64,000 nt of DNA from JBBIPZ01 sp037442505 [NCBI: Deltaproteobacteria bacterium] (GCA_037442505.1 JBBIPZ010000001.1:52368-116367), one strand, 5' to 3'. Shown: positions 7,860 to 16,985, counted from the stretch's first letter. Numbers and translations are program-made. Notes: generated by a model from the letters alone, not told the origin.

Positions 7860-8869
7860 GCGTCCCCCTTCTTTTTCTTCTTTTTTTGGTATAGATAAAC
7901 GGCTTTGTTATGTGCCTTTAGGTTGTTTGTAAACACATGTGTACCATCATTTTTTGAGACAAAGTAGATATAATCAACCTTTGCAGGATTTAAGACACTT
8001 AAAATAGCCTCTTTTGACGGGTTGGCTATAGGTGTAGGTGGAAGTCCGAATTTTACGTAGGTGTTGTAAGGGTTTTTTGATAATAAGTCAGCCTTTGTAA
8101 TGTTACCATCAAATCTTTTTATTCCATAGATGACAGTAGGGTCACACTGCAGCTTCATATTCAACTTTAATCTGTTGGTAAAAACAGCAGCAATTAAAGG
8201 TAGTTCTTCTTTAACCTTTGCCTCTTTTTCGACAAGAGAAGCTAAAGTTAAAATCCTGTGTATATCATGATGTTTATCATTTAGAGATATTTTTATTTCT
8301 TTGTATAAAACATCAAAAGTTTTCTGAACCATTTCCTTAATCATATCCTCTTCTTTTGTAAGAGGGGCGAAGAAATAAGTTGCCGGAAAAAGGTATCCCT
8401 CAAGGACAGGAACATTCAGCCCCAACTCTTTAATAAATTTTTTGTCTTTGGCAAGTGCTACAAAACGTTGTTTACTACCCATTTTTTGATTTTCTATGAC
8501 TTCACCTATCTGGTAAATGTTATAGCCTTCCGGGATTGTAATTTTGTAACGTTCAACTTCACCTTTTATGAACTTGTTCCAGATTGTTTCTGGGGTGTCG
8601 GTTTTTTTTAAAAGATAGTATCCATGCAGTATTGACCTTTCGCCGCCTTTTAGCTTGACCATTAGCTTAAAAAGATAGCGATTATTTAATAACCCTTTAT
8701 CCACAAGATTATTTACGATAGTGTTAACGTTTTCTCCCTTTTTTACCAGAAAGAGTGTCTCATTGGCTACATTAATCGGTGAATTTAAAAAGGTATAGTA
8801 ATAATATCCAACAACAATAATGAAAATTGAAACCGAAAAAATAATTGCTTTAAAAGCCTTTTTTAACAT
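7856..8869 (-). CDS. mltG: Endolytic murein transglycosylase MltG
   Basis: The 337-residue product has an N-terminal membrane anchor (about residues 7-27), a LysM-like region and a YceG/MltG catalytic domain. Signature stretches are ITIPEGYNIYQIGEVI near 150, the catalytic Glu in ASLVEKEAKV near 215, LQCDPTVIYG near 240 and SKNPYNTYVKFGLPPTPIANP near 265. MltG cleaves nascent glycan strands at the outer face of the inner membrane and sets strand length. The C terminus is a run of lysines. It directly abuts ruvX upstream (TAA then ATG) and overlaps the peptidase gene downstream. Confidence 0.95.
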   Translation of the reverse strand: MLKKAFKAIIFSVSIFIIVVGYYYYTFLNSPINVANETLFLVKKGENVNTIVNNLVDKGLLNNRYLFKLMVKLKGGERSILHGYYLLKKTDTPETIWNKFIKGEVERYKITIPEGYNIYQIGEVIENQKMGSKQRFVALAKDKKFIKELGLNVPVLEGYLFPATYFFAPLTKEEDMIKEMVQKTFDVLYKEIKISLNDKHHDIHRILTLASLVEKEAKVKEELPLIAAVFTNRLKLNMKLQCDPTVIYGIKRFDGNITKADLLSKNPYNTYVKFGLPPTPIANPSKEAILSVLNPAKVDYIYFVSKNDGTHVFTNNLKAHNKAVYLYQKKKKKKGDA

Positions 8870-9292
8870 TTAGTCCTTTCTCTGTAAAAAGTCGTGTAAA
8901 ATTATAGAAGCCGCAATTTTATCAATAACATTTTTTCTTTTTTCCCTTCTAACCCCGCCAAGTATAAGTGCTTCCTCAGCAATAAAAGAAGTCATCGTTT
9001 CGTCAATAAAAACGACCTCAACATTTATTGATGAGGCGAGTAACTGTCCAAACATCTGCGCCTTTTCTCCCATTTTTGTTATACTGTTGTCATTGCCATA
9101 AGGAATGCCAACAACTATAATTGAAACATTATATTCTCGCACAATATTTGCAATTTTTTCAACGTCCTTTTTATTTCCTTCACGCTTTAATACCGTTAAA
9201 GGTTGTGCAATCTCAGCATTAATATCGCTTATCGCTATTCCAATCCTTTTTGTTCCAAAATCGATTGCTAAAACTCGTCCTTTTTTTTCCAT
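8870..9292 (-). CDS. ruvX: Putative pre-16S rRNA nuclease / RuvX (YqgF)
   Basis: The 140-residue YqgF-family protein has an RNase H-like fold: RVLAIDFGTKRIGIAISD at the N terminus (catalytic Asp), IVVGIPYG in the middle, and DETMTSF followed by KIAASIILHDFL near the end. In E. coli the family member finishes the 5' end of 16S rRNA; a Holliday-junction activity has also been proposed. The start at 9292 (MEKKGRV) is chosen because the family begins there; the frame stays open upstream only as a shadow of the opposite-strand gene. mltG follows immediately. Confidence 0.93.
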   Translation of the reverse strand: MEKKGRVLAIDFGTKRIGIAISDINAEIAQPLTVLKREGNKKDVEKIANIVREYNVSIIVVGIPYGNDNSITKMGEKAQMFGQLLASSINVEVVFIDETMTSFIAEEALILGGVRREKRKNVIDKIAASIILHDFLQRKD

Positions 9293-9329
9293 TTGACTGT
9301 TTTTAAAATTTTTGATAGCTTCATTATAC

Positions 9330-9902
9330 ATGATACCAGACATCATTAAAAAGATAAAACCGTTCCTCGTATCCCAAAATAAACTGCTTGCGAAGAAGGC
9401 TGCGAATGCAATTACATCCTTGCAGGCAAAGCAATACTTTAATGCCTCTAATGAAAAATATGACACCTTATCTGAAGAGGCTAAAACTAAGCTTTTTTCA
9501 GCGTTAAATGGCATTTCAGCAAAGTCTTGTTTTGAGTTTATTTTAAAAGGGATTGCTGATAAATCCTCTGTTATAAGGGCAGTAGCCGTTAAAGCAGCCA
9601 TTGATTTGAGAGACCCAAGATTAATTGAAAAGATAATACCGCTTATCAAAGACGAGGATGCTGTTGTAAGGAAATTTTGTTATCAATTCCTGGCTCTTTT
9701 TCCTATACCCAAAATTGCAGAAGAGTTGAATTCAAAAATAAGTGAGGAAAAAGATGAAGATGCCCTGATAGTCTTGCTAGAGGCTGTTGGAGAGGTTGGT
9801 TCTCCTGCCTCTTTACCAACACTGATTAAGATGTTGGAAGAGCTCCACACTGACAGAGTTATAGCCGCTATAGTTGAAGCAATAGGTAAGCTTAAGATTT
9901 AA
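9330..9902 (+). CDS. Small HEAT-repeat protein
   Basis: The product of about 190 residues is all-helical. Repeated helix pairs such as SSVIRAVAVKAAIDL, DEDAVVRKFCYQFLALF and SPASLPTLIKMLEEL are typical of HEAT/PBS-lyase-like repeats, which are protein-interaction scaffolds. No catalytic motif is seen. The start is uncertain: ATG at 9330 is given here, while an in-frame TTG at 9312 would add six residues; neither has a clear ribosome-binding site. It is transcribed divergently from ruvX and converges on the HD-GYP gene. A second HEAT protein lies 1.3 kb away. Confidence 0.8.
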   Translation: MIPDIIKKIKPFLVSQNKLLAKKAANAITSLQAKQYFNASNEKYDTLSEEAKTKLFSALNGISAKSCFEFILKGIADKSSVIRAVAVKAAIDLRDPRLIEKIIPLIKDEDAVVRKFCYQFLALFPIPKIAEELNSKISEEKDEDALIVLLEAVGEVGSPASLPTLIKMLEELHTDRVIAAIVEAIGKLKI

Positions 9903-11230
9903 ATCCCGATATAGTCACTTAAATTAACATCATGCCACGTGGGATTGACTGTCCCAACTATAGAAATTGTCGCACCTGTTTCTGGATCCTTGGGATTTTC
10001 GGAAAGATCAAATATTTTTACCTCTGTTATTTTGTTGCCAAATACATCAAACACAATCCTTACTATTGGCTGGTCAGGGGTGTTTGGATTTGGACGGGAT
10101 ACTATTGCGGTTTCGCCTGTGCTTAATTTTACAAGAGTCCCTTGAGGATATATACCAAGCATCTTTATGAAAGCTTTTAGATAGTTCGGTTCAAAGTTCA
10201 TACCAGCCATCTTTGCCATAAACTCTAACGCCTCTCTTGGGTCGTGACAACGCTGATATATTCTGTGTGTAGTCATAGCATCGTAACAGTCACAAATAGT
10301 GAGTATCAGACTTGCAGGATGAAGTTTATACTCTTTTCCAACTTCTGGATAGCCCGTAAGGTTATATTTCATATGGTGTTCTAATGCCACTTTATATACA
10401 ACTTCTGATAGCCCTTCCATATGTTTAAGTGTATCATATCCCGTAATGGGATGTTGCTTCATCTGCTCCCATTCTTCTTCTGTTAGTTTGTCTGGCTTTA
10501 AAACAATTTTGGGATCGATTTTTACCTTCCCAATATCGTGAAGCATAGCTGCAGTCCCAAGCTCTCTCAAAAAGTCTGGGGTTAGTTTGAGTGTCTCCCC
10601 TAACGCCAAACTTAAAATGGTTACATTTACCGAGTGGTGGAAAAGATAGTCATCGTAACTTTTTATCAGTGTTAATGCTACCATTGTCTGTTTGTTTTGT
10701 AAAACTTGATCAACGATTTTGCCCACAACCTCTTTAACTTCGTCAGCTTTTGGAATCTTTCCCATTCTCACTTCAGCAATAACATTTTTTATTGCAGAGA
10801 TAGCATCGTTATAAATCTTTTTTGCTATTTCTTTATCTTCTTTATCTATAGAGTGAAACTGAATATGTTGTGAGAACTCATCTTGTTTCAATACCTCAGG
10901 GTTTGTAGCCATTGTGACAATAAAATTTTCCCATTCCTGAAAATCTATGCCTTTGCTAATAATAACGCCATCTTTACTTAGTTTTTTAAAAACATCCATT
11001 AATGCGTCCCACATAAACTCCTGCGGAACGGGTATGTTTTGTACCCAAAAAATATCCTCTATTATGCCTAAATTTATCTCATCATTTTCTTTAAAGAACT
11101 CAGTGATAATATCAAAGCTGCGTTTAATTGGTTGAAAAACGTATGGATGTCCCTTAGGGTAAAATGTATAGTTTTTAATAGCAGAATTAATTTGTTGTAA
11201 GAACGCTTCGCATTGTTTAAGCTGTGGCAT
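9899..11230 (-). CDS. HD-GYP domain phosphodiesterase-like protein
   Basis: The 443-residue product carries an HD-GYP domain from about residue 190 to 370, the family that hydrolyses cyclic di-GMP or related dinucleotides. Visible motifs are HHSVNVTILSLAL, MLHDIGKVKID, the HH and GYP of EHHMKYNLTGYPE, and CDCYDAMTTHRIYQ. The N-terminal ~130 residues form a separate module beginning with FYPKGHP that also occurs in the next gene upstream. The start at 11230 has AGGAG upstream and lies one base after the neighbouring stop. The stop codons of this gene and the convergent HEAT gene overlap in one TTTAAA. Confidence 0.93.
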   Translation of the reverse strand: MPQLKQCEAFLQQINSAIKNYTFYPKGHPYVFQPIKRSFDIITEFFKENDEINLGIIEDIFWVQNIPVPQEFMWDALMDVFKKLSKDGVIISKGIDFQEWENFIVTMATNPEVLKQDEFSQHIQFHSIDKEDKEIAKKIYNDAISAIKNVIAEVRMGKIPKADEVKEVVGKIVDQVLQNKQTMVALTLIKSYDDYLFHHSVNVTILSLALGETLKLTPDFLRELGTAAMLHDIGKVKIDPKIVLKPDKLTEEEWEQMKQHPITGYDTLKHMEGLSEVVYKVALEHHMKYNLTGYPEVGKEYKLHPASLILTICDCYDAMTTHRIYQRCHDPREALEFMAKMAGMNFEPNYLKAFIKMLGIYPQGTLVKLSTGETAIVSRPNPNTPDQPIVRIVFDVFGNKITEVKIFDLSENPKDPETGATISIVGTVNPTWHDVNLSDYIGI

Positions 11231-11231
11231 A

Positions 11232-12842
11232 CTACGCTCCTGCCTTAAACTTAACTTTTTGTAATGATTCAAATGCTGCGTCTCGAACATCCGGATCCGA
11301 ATCTTTTAGTAACTGTTCAAGAATCGTTGCTGATTCAGCTGTTCTAATTTCTCCTAACCCGTTAATAGCAGCCACTCTCAGGATTTTATTTTCTGCCTTC
11401 TTAAAAAAACTCTTTTTTAAAGCATATTTTTTTAGTATCTGAAACACCTTTTGTGTTCCTATCCTGCCGAGCGCAACGAGTGCTTCTTTTCTCATATTAA
11501 TGTTTTTATCATTTTCGGCAATTTTTGCTATGTCTTCAATGGCATCAGCACTTCTCATTATTCCCAGAGAGAAGATTATGAGCAGTTTTATATCATCACT
11601 TTCTTTAGACAGCATTTCTTTTAAAAATGGGAAAACCCTTGGACGCCTGATACGAGCAAGTGTTTTAATGACTTCTTTTCTAACCCTTGTATCAGGATGT
11701 TTGGCGATTTCAAACAACCTGTCAAGAGATTCCGATTTTGCAAATACTCCAAGTATTGTCACCATATTTCTAACTACATACCAGCGGTCATCAGATAGAT
11801 GATACATTACCCTATCAAATGCAACATCTCCTAACCTTGTTATCTCGTTTATAAGTAGCCTTCTTGTACGGATATCATTAGCATTTGTAAGCCTTTCAAG
11901 CATTGCTTCTACGGCAGGTTCTCCAACTGCTGAAAAGATTTTAATAAATTTTTCATTGGTCTGTTTGTTATCTGTATGTTGTAATAAAATATCTATCAGG
12001 ATTTTTAATCTGGTTTCATTAATTGTGTTATATATAAATCTTTCAGACTCTCGACGGATGCCTTCGACGTTATTTTTGTCGTTTTTTGAAGCAACGATGA
12101 ATGATAATAAATCTAAAACATACTGTGTATCATCTAACCAGCTGAAAACAGAAAGCAGATCGCCTGCTGCCTTCAAACCCTTAAGATACTTGCCGACATC
12201 TTTTTCTTCAACAGCTGTTTGTAACAAGTTAACCACATCGTTATATTGTTCATAAATGCTTTTTTGCTGTTTCTCATCAACCATTTCTTGATTTGATACC
12301 AAACCACCATCAATGCTTTGTTGAGTTATTTTGGTATCTATCGAAAAAGTCGTTTCTACTCCTCCATAAGTTCCATCAAAACTTTCTGTTTTAGGCTTTT
12401 GAGATTTTGACAAAAGTTTAGTTAAATGAACCTCTGATAAAGCAATATTTCTAATATTGCTTGTTTCGATAAGCGTTTCGAGCCCTCCTGCAGCGTAAAG
12501 AGTAGCGACTTCCATATTTAGCAACTTTAAAAAAGAAAGAAGTTCATCATAAGAAATACCCGCATGAAAAATTAGCTTATTAACACGTCGTAATGTAAGG
12601 GATTGTGCAAGATCCTTTAAAATTGGTTGTGTAGGATAGAACTTTTTCCCTTTTATAGTGAAACCATCTTTACCAAGCTCTATTACAAAATCACTCGTTT
12701 TAGCAAATTCATTAAGATCTTCAGACATTTTCTTTAAGGCGTTGATAAGTGTGGGATGGTTTTCCGGGTAGAAGCTGACCGCCTTAAAAAGCTTTGCTAA
12801 ATCGAGGATTAAAACATCAATATCTTTCAAAATACCCCTCAA
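11232..12842 (-). CDS. HEAT-repeat protein with an N-terminal module shared with the HD-GYP neighbour
   Basis: The 536-residue protein has an N-terminal module (about 1-115) starting AVSFYPENHPTL that resembles the N terminus of the following HD-GYP protein. Next comes a polar linker rich in Thr, Gln and Lys, then an extended helical-repeat region from about 210 to the end (SDDRWYVVRNMVTILGVF, HPDTRVRKEVIKTLARI, SDPDVRDAAFESLQKV). HEAT repeats usually scaffold protein complexes. There is no signal peptide or membrane segment. The two genes are one base apart, so their products probably act together, perhaps in cyclic-di-nucleotide signalling. Confidence 0.88.
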   Translation of the reverse strand: MRGILKDIDVLILDLAKLFKAVSFYPENHPTLINALKKMSEDLNEFAKTSDFVIELGKDGFTIKGKKFYPTQPILKDLAQSLTLRRVNKLIFHAGISYDELLSFLKLLNMEVATLYAAGGLETLIETSNIRNIALSEVHLTKLLSKSQKPKTESFDGTYGGVETTFSIDTKITQQSIDGGLVSNQEMVDEKQQKSIYEQYNDVVNLLQTAVEEKDVGKYLKGLKAAGDLLSVFSWLDDTQYVLDLLSFIVASKNDKNNVEGIRRESERFIYNTINETRLKILIDILLQHTDNKQTNEKFIKIFSAVGEPAVEAMLERLTNANDIRTRRLLINEITRLGDVAFDRVMYHLSDDRWYVVRNMVTILGVFAKSESLDRLFEIAKHPDTRVRKEVIKTLARIRRPRVFPFLKEMLSKESDDIKLLIIFSLGIMRSADAIEDIAKIAENDKNINMRKEALVALGRIGTQKVFQILKKYALKKSFFKKAENKILRVAAINGLGEIRTAESATILEQLLKDSDPDVRDAAFESLQKVKFKAGA

Positions 12843-13012
12843 TAATTTTAATTATCTGAAATGTATCAAAAATTACCTTTCTAGTCAATGTTTATTGTCT
12901 CCTATTGTCACAAATTGAAAGATAAAACCGTAATAAAAACTCTCATAGCAACACAATTTCATCAATCACTTTATTATAGCAATAACTCAAATAAAACTGC
13001 TAACATAATAAT

Positions 13013-13735
13013 ATGGACATACTAAAAAATCTTGGAATGATTCTTCTTTATCCAAAAAAGACCGGGAATGTAGGCAGTGCTGCAAGGGTTATGAAAAACT
13101 TTGGGATAAATAACCTTTCTGTGATATCCAGACGAGATGTTCTAAATACTTTTCAGGCAAAAAAGATGGCTGTGCATGCGGATGATATATTGAAAAAGGC
13201 AAAAAGATTTCAAACTCTCAAAGAGGCTATATCTGGTTATAACATTATAGTTGGTACTACTGGTAAATTTCACAAAGATGCCCCAGAGCCTATAACTTTT
13301 AGTGACTTTAACAATATTCTTAGTTATGCTGAAAAAAACAAAATCGGTTTTCTATTCGGGCCTGAGGACAGAGGCCTTTCTGGCGAAGAACTTTCCCTCT
13401 GTAACTATACGTTAACGATTCCCACATCAAAACATTACCCATCTTTAAACCTCTCACAGGCAGTGGGCATAGTAGCATACGAATTATTTATAAGAACAAA
13501 CACACCACCACCAGTTTCAACTAAAAAGCTGGCTAAAAGAGAAAGTTTTGAACTGATGTATGAAAAGATGAAGCAGCTTTACTTGGAGATAGGGTTTCTT
13601 GACAAGATAAATCCTGAACGTATCATGAAGCTTATTAGAAACATTTACGATAGAGCATTTTTAGAAGAGAGAGAAATTAGGGTTCTTCTTGGTATAATTA
13701 AACAGACCAACTGGTATATTAAAAACAGGAAGTAG
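13013..13735 (+). CDS. TrmJ/TrmH-family (SpoU) RNA 2'-O-methyltransferase
   Basis: The 240-residue SPOUT enzyme has the TrmJ layout: ILLYPKKTGNVGSAARVMKNFG at the N terminus, VGTTGK near 80, FLFGPEDRGLSGEEL near 112 (motif 2) and IPTSKHYPSLNLSQAVGIVAYEL near 140 (motif 3 of the deep trefoil knot). It most likely methylates the ribose at tRNA position 32 with S-adenosylmethionine. A helical C-terminal extension (about 170-240) matches the TrmJ type. No ribosome-binding site precedes the ATG, and TAACAT lies seven bases upstream, so a leaderless message is possible. It stands alone, ending at a shared hairpin. Confidence 0.88.
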   Translation: MDILKNLGMILLYPKKTGNVGSAARVMKNFGINNLSVISRRDVLNTFQAKKMAVHADDILKKAKRFQTLKEAISGYNIIVGTTGKFHKDAPEPITFSDFNNILSYAEKNKIGFLFGPEDRGLSGEELSLCNYTLTIPTSKHYPSLNLSQAVGIVAYELFIRTNTPPPVSTKKLAKRESFELMYEKMKQLYLEIGFLDKINPERIMKLIRNIYDRAFLEEREIRVLLGIIKQTNWYIKNRK

Positions 13736-13757
13736 AGACATTTGAAAAATGTTTCTA
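13733..13757. terminator. Hairpin between convergent trmJ-like and NYN genes
   Basis: TAGAGACATTT (13733-13743) pairs with AAATGTTTCTA (13747-13757) over 11 positions including one G-U, with a 3-base loop. TTATTCTTTT follows on the plus strand. It fills the whole gap between the two converging genes. Confidence 0.7.
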
Positions 13758-14507
13758 TTATTCTTTTAGCCGTACGAATACAGTAGTGATTCCAGTATCG
13801 TTTTGAAACTTTAGCTCAAATTTGTCCTGCAACGATTTTAAAAGTGATGACAACTGTTTGAAGCCGTAACTGCGTGGATCAAAACCTGGGTCTAATTGGT
13901 GTAAATAAAAACCAGTTGTAGCAAGGTTTGCCCATCCGTCTTCCTGCATTGCCATCTCAATCGCCTTGGTTAAAAGAGGTATGGGATCTGATTTCTCTAT
14001 ATTTCTCTTTTTTTCGTTAACATTTTTTTGCTTTATCTTTCTCTCAGCAGTTTTTTCTTCAGATGAAAGATTTTCTGTATAGATAAACACGTTACATGCA
14101 TTAACAAAGGCTTTTGGAGTAATGCTCTTTCCTATTCCCAGAACAAAAATACCTGACTCTCTTATTCTTGTGGCAAGCCTTGTGTAATCACTATCGCTCG
14201 AAACGATACAAAAACCGTCAACAAGCCCACTATGGAGAATATCCATCGCATCTATTATCATTGCACTGTCTGTAGCGTTTTTACCTACAGTGTATCTAAA
14301 CTGTTGAATTGGCTGAATAGCATAATTGTTGAGAGTATCTTTCCATCCCGACATATTTGCTTTTGTCCAGTCACCATAAATTCTTCTAATTGTGACAGAG
14401 CCATATTTGCCAGCTTCTGCCAATATCTGTGATATCAGCGAAGGCTGTGCATTATCTCCATCTATTAGCAATGCAATACGTTTATGTTTATTGTCAATCT
14501 GTTCCAT
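13758..14507 (-). CDS. NYN domain protein with C-terminal OST-HTH/LOTUS-like domain
   Basis: The 249-residue product starts with a NYN (LabA/PIN-like) nuclease fold: RIALLIDGDNAQPSLISQIL with the acidic metal site at about residues 16-18, NATDSAMIIDAMDIL near 78 and IVSSDSDYTRLATRIRESG near 102. A charged linker (about 150-175) leads to a C-terminal winged-helix OST-HTH/LOTUS-like domain (LTKAIEMAMQEDGWANLATTG...), which binds RNA in characterised relatives. Together they suggest an RNA-processing nuclease; the target is unknown. The end meets the trmJ-like gene at a shared terminator. Confidence 0.9.
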   Translation of the reverse strand: MEQIDNKHKRIALLIDGDNAQPSLISQILAEAGKYGSVTIRRIYGDWTKANMSGWKDTLNNYAIQPIQQFRYTVGKNATDSAMIIDAMDILHSGLVDGFCIVSSDSDYTRLATRIRESGIFVLGIGKSITPKAFVNACNVFIYTENLSSEEKTAERKIKQKNVNEKKRNIEKSDPIPLLTKAIEMAMQEDGWANLATTGFYLHQLDPGFDPRSYGFKQLSSLLKSLQDKFELKFQNDTGITTVFVRLKE

Positions 14508-14515
14508 ACATTAGC

Positions 14516-15076
14516 CTAAATCGTTAATAAAGTTACTATACCAGTTACAATCATAACAAAGCCAGCGATTTTTTTAAACGGTATATTTGGCAGCCATTTT
14601 TGCACATTAGAACCTAAAAAGACCGCTAATAATGTAGCAAGAAAAAGAGCCAGAAAACATCCCGAAAAAACATAACCAAACTGTTTAAATCTTGCCCCGA
14701 GAATTACAGAACAGATCTGCGTTTTGTCTCCAATCTCTCCAAGAAAAATAGATGTGAATGCTAAAATAAAACCACTTTTTTGGGATGCGAGGGGGTTGCC
14801 ATCTTCTTTTTCGTTATCTTTTTTTAAAAACAAAAGGATGCCAAATGCGATGAATATTAAACCTGAGCACAGTTTAATCAATAGAGGATTTAAAAAATGG
14901 GCGATTTTTTCTCCAATAAAAACGCCAGGTCCGTTTAATGTGGCAAATGCAAGAGAAGCGCCTAACAGTACTGGTATAGCACCATAACGCAGGCTGAGTG
15001 AGAAGACAAGAAATTGTGTTTTATCTCCAAGCTCTGCAGTGAAAATCATTAAAAAAGATGTGATAAAACTTTCCAT
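14516..15076 (-). CDS. GDT1/TMEM165 (UPF0016) family cation transporter
   Basis: The 186-residue membrane protein has about six helices arranged as two repeats. Each repeat has the family's E-x-G-D-K-T motif: FTAELGDKTQF near residue 13 and FLGEIGDKTQI near 112. These acidic helices bind the ion. Characterised relatives transport Mn2+ or Ca2+; bacterial members mostly act as Mn2+ exporters. No yybP-ykoY (Mn) riboswitch was seen upstream. It lies two bases after the EamA gene and eight before the NYN gene, suggesting a shared transcript. Confidence 0.9.
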   Translation of the reverse strand: MESFITSFLMIFTAELGDKTQFLVFSLSLRYGAIPVLLGASLAFATLNGPGVFIGEKIAHFLNPLLIKLCSGLIFIAFGILLFLKKDNEKEDGNPLASQKSGFILAFTSIFLGEIGDKTQICSVILGARFKQFGYVFSGCFLALFLATLLAVFLGSNVQKWLPNIPFKKIAGFVMIVTGIVTLLTI

Positions 15077-15078
15077 CT

Positions 15079-15927
15079 CTATCTCTCAAAGTTAGATGCA
15101 ACCCTGTAACCAGAATACAATATCAAGACTGCACCAAGGATTGTCCTAATTGTAATTGATTCTTTAAAAAAAAGCCAACCCCAAAAAATTGTGCCTACAG
15201 GTTCCACATAACCAATAATAGCTACTCTTGTCCCCTCAATTTCGCTTAATGATGTGATATAAAAGAACGAAGCTACAACAGAATACATAAAAGATAATAA
15301 AAAAAGCGTAGAATAAAGCTGGAGTGAACCATTAAAGTTTATACCTTTATAAAAGAGAATGAGCCAGAAAGTTCCAAATAAATTTTGAAAAAATAAAACA
15401 GCAAACTCTTCAACATCCTGTAACAGCTTTTTGGCTGTGACAATTATCAATGCATAAAACAGTCCAGACGCCAATCCCAAAAAAGTACCAAATAAGAAGT
15501 CGTGGGAGATATCAGTTTTTTTAAAAAATATAATAAAAAAGCCAATTAGTGAAAGTATTAGTGAAAAAACTTTATCTTTAGTAATCTTTTCTTTTAAAAC
15601 AAATGGAGCGATAAAGGCAACAAATATAGGGGCTGTATAATGTGTTAGCACTGCAATTGCTGCATCTGTAAACTTTAGTGCACCTAAATAAGTAGCCATG
15701 TTTAATACAAAGAAGATAGAAAGAATTATCAGTCCAATAATTTTTTTACGTTCAAAAGTTTTTTTCCTTTTTTTTAATAAATAAAAAATCCCCCAGAAAA
15801 ATGCAGCAAAAAGCGTGATAAAAAAAGAAACGGTAATGGCATTTTCGCCTAAGAGTCTAACAGGAATTAACCACGAGCTCCATATGGTAAACGATATAAA
15901 CAGGTGTCGGAAACTTCTGTTAAGCAT
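15079..15927 (-). CDS. EamA/DMT-superfamily transporter
   Basis: The 282-residue protein has about ten hydrophobic helices in two repeated EamA halves. Each half ends in the usual conserved segment: ALKFTDAAIAVLTHYTAPIFVAF near residue 82 and EGTRVAIIGYVEPVGTIFWGWLFF near 228. Members of this drug/metabolite superfamily export or import amino acids, nucleobases or other small molecules; the substrate cannot be told from sequence. It is the first of a tight pair with the GDT1-type gene. Confidence 0.88.
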   Translation of the reverse strand: MLNRSFRHLFISFTIWSSWLIPVRLLGENAITVSFFITLFAAFFWGIFYLLKKRKKTFERKKIIGLIILSIFFVLNMATYLGALKFTDAAIAVLTHYTAPIFVAFIAPFVLKEKITKDKVFSLILSLIGFFIIFFKKTDISHDFLFGTFLGLASGLFYALIIVTAKKLLQDVEEFAVLFFQNLFGTFWLILFYKGINFNGSLQLYSTLFLLSFMYSVVASFFYITSLSEIEGTRVAIIGYVEPVGTIFWGWLFFKESITIRTILGAVLILYSGYRVASNFER

Positions 15928-15937
15928 TTACTAACGT

Positions 15938-16687
15938 CTATTTATCTTCCAGCCCTTTAGTGAATGCTTTTAGCAGCTCAACGGGGATCGGAAAAACAAT
16001 CGTAGAGTTTTTTTCAGTTGCTATTTCAGAAAGTGTTTGTAGATATCTTAACTGAATCGTTATAGGATTAGCTGACATTATTCTGGATGCCTCTGAAAGC
16101 ATATTAGCTGCCTGAAGTTCACCTTCCGCATTAATCACCTTGGCGCGTCTTTCTCTTTCTGCCTCTGCCTGACGAGCCATAGCCCTTTGCATCTCCTGTG
16201 GCAGATCTATCTGTTTAAGTTCTACCTTACTTACTTTAACGCCCCATGGTTCTGTGTCTTTGTCTAAAATCTCCTGTATCTCTTCGTTAATTTTCTCTCT
16301 TTCAGAAAGTAACTTATCCATTTCTGCCTGTCCACATACGCTTCTTAAAGTTGTTTGTGCAAGCTGAGATGTAGCATAAAAAAAGTTTTCAACACTAAGA
16401 ATCGCTTTAACAGGGTCAACTACGCGAAAATAAACGACAGCGTTTACTTTAACGGAAATATTGTCGTGAGTTATTACATCCTGTGTAGGGACATCAAGCG
16501 TCACTGTTCTAAGACTAATTTTGACCATTCTATCAATGTTGAAGGGCAACAGAAAAACTATTCCGGGTCCTTTGCTGCCTATGCATCTACCAAGCCTGAA
16601 TACGATGCCTCTTTCGTATTCTGGAAGAATACGTATCATGCTTGCAATGAAAATAATCACAATAAAAATCAGGACAAGGTTAAACAT
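15938..16687 (-). CDS. Slipin-type SPFH/band 7 membrane protein
   Basis: The 249-residue product has an N-terminal membrane hairpin (about residues 2-20), then [19 protein letters not shown], the entry to the SPFH domain. This is followed by [23 protein letters not shown] and a coiled coil ([24 protein letters not shown]). This order is typical of prokaryotic stomatin/slipin, an oligomeric membrane scaffold. Such genes often sit beside a NfeD gene, but none is seen here. The start at 16687 is chosen because GGAGG lies directly upstream; the frame is open further but lacks signals. It is divergent from the tiny membrane gene at 16833. Confidence 0.92.
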   Translation of the reverse strand: MFNLVLIFIVIIFIASMIRILPEYERGIVFRLGRCIGSKGPGIVFLLPFNIDRMVKISLRTVTLDVPTQDVITHDNISVKVNAVVYFRVVDPVKAILSVENFFYATSQLAQTTLRSVCGQAEMDKLLSEREKINEEIQEILDKDTEPWGVKVSKVELKQIDLPQEMQRAMARQAEAERERRAKVINAEGELQAANMLSEASRIMSANPITIQLRYLQTLSEIATEKNSTIVFPIPVELLKAFTKGLEDK

Positions 16688-16832
16688 AAACAAACCTCCG
16701 TTTTTGATTATGGTATAAATATAACAGAAAACGTATAATATGTAAAACCGACCTGAAATAGTTTTTGTTTTTAATGATGAAGTTTGCCATTTTTGGTAAT
16801 TTGGTATAAAATTTACAGCGAAGGTGGTAAAC

Positions 16833-16967
16833 ATGAGGCTTAAAGATTCTTTGATAGTACTACTTTCGGTTGCTTTTGTTATATTTGCGATGTATTTTAT
16901 TCAGGTTTATCTGCCAAAACATATGAAAGATACACAGGCATGTTATAACGTTTATCTGAAAAAATAA
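16833..16967 (+). CDS. Tiny single-span membrane protein (44 aa)
   Basis: A 44-codon frame starts with ATG preceded by AAGGTGG at 16821-16827. It encodes a basic start (MRLKD), a hydrophobic helix (about residues 6-27) and a short tail with one Cys ([10 protein letters not shown]). It lies 18 bases before the fba start codon on the same strand and diverges from the slipin gene. I do not recognise a family. The good ribosome-binding site, membrane-helix composition and clean position make it a plausible real gene, though it is short enough to be chance. Confidence 0.6.
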   Translation: MRLKDSLIVLLSVAFVIFAMYFIQVYLPKHMKDTQACYNVYLKK

Positions 16968-16985
16968 AAAATGTAGGAGGGTTTT

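Noticed and set aside
9293-9649. N-terminal extension of RuvX by about 119 residues
   Set aside because: The extension is antisense to the HEAT gene, and the RuvX family starts at MEKKGRV; the open frame is a shadow.
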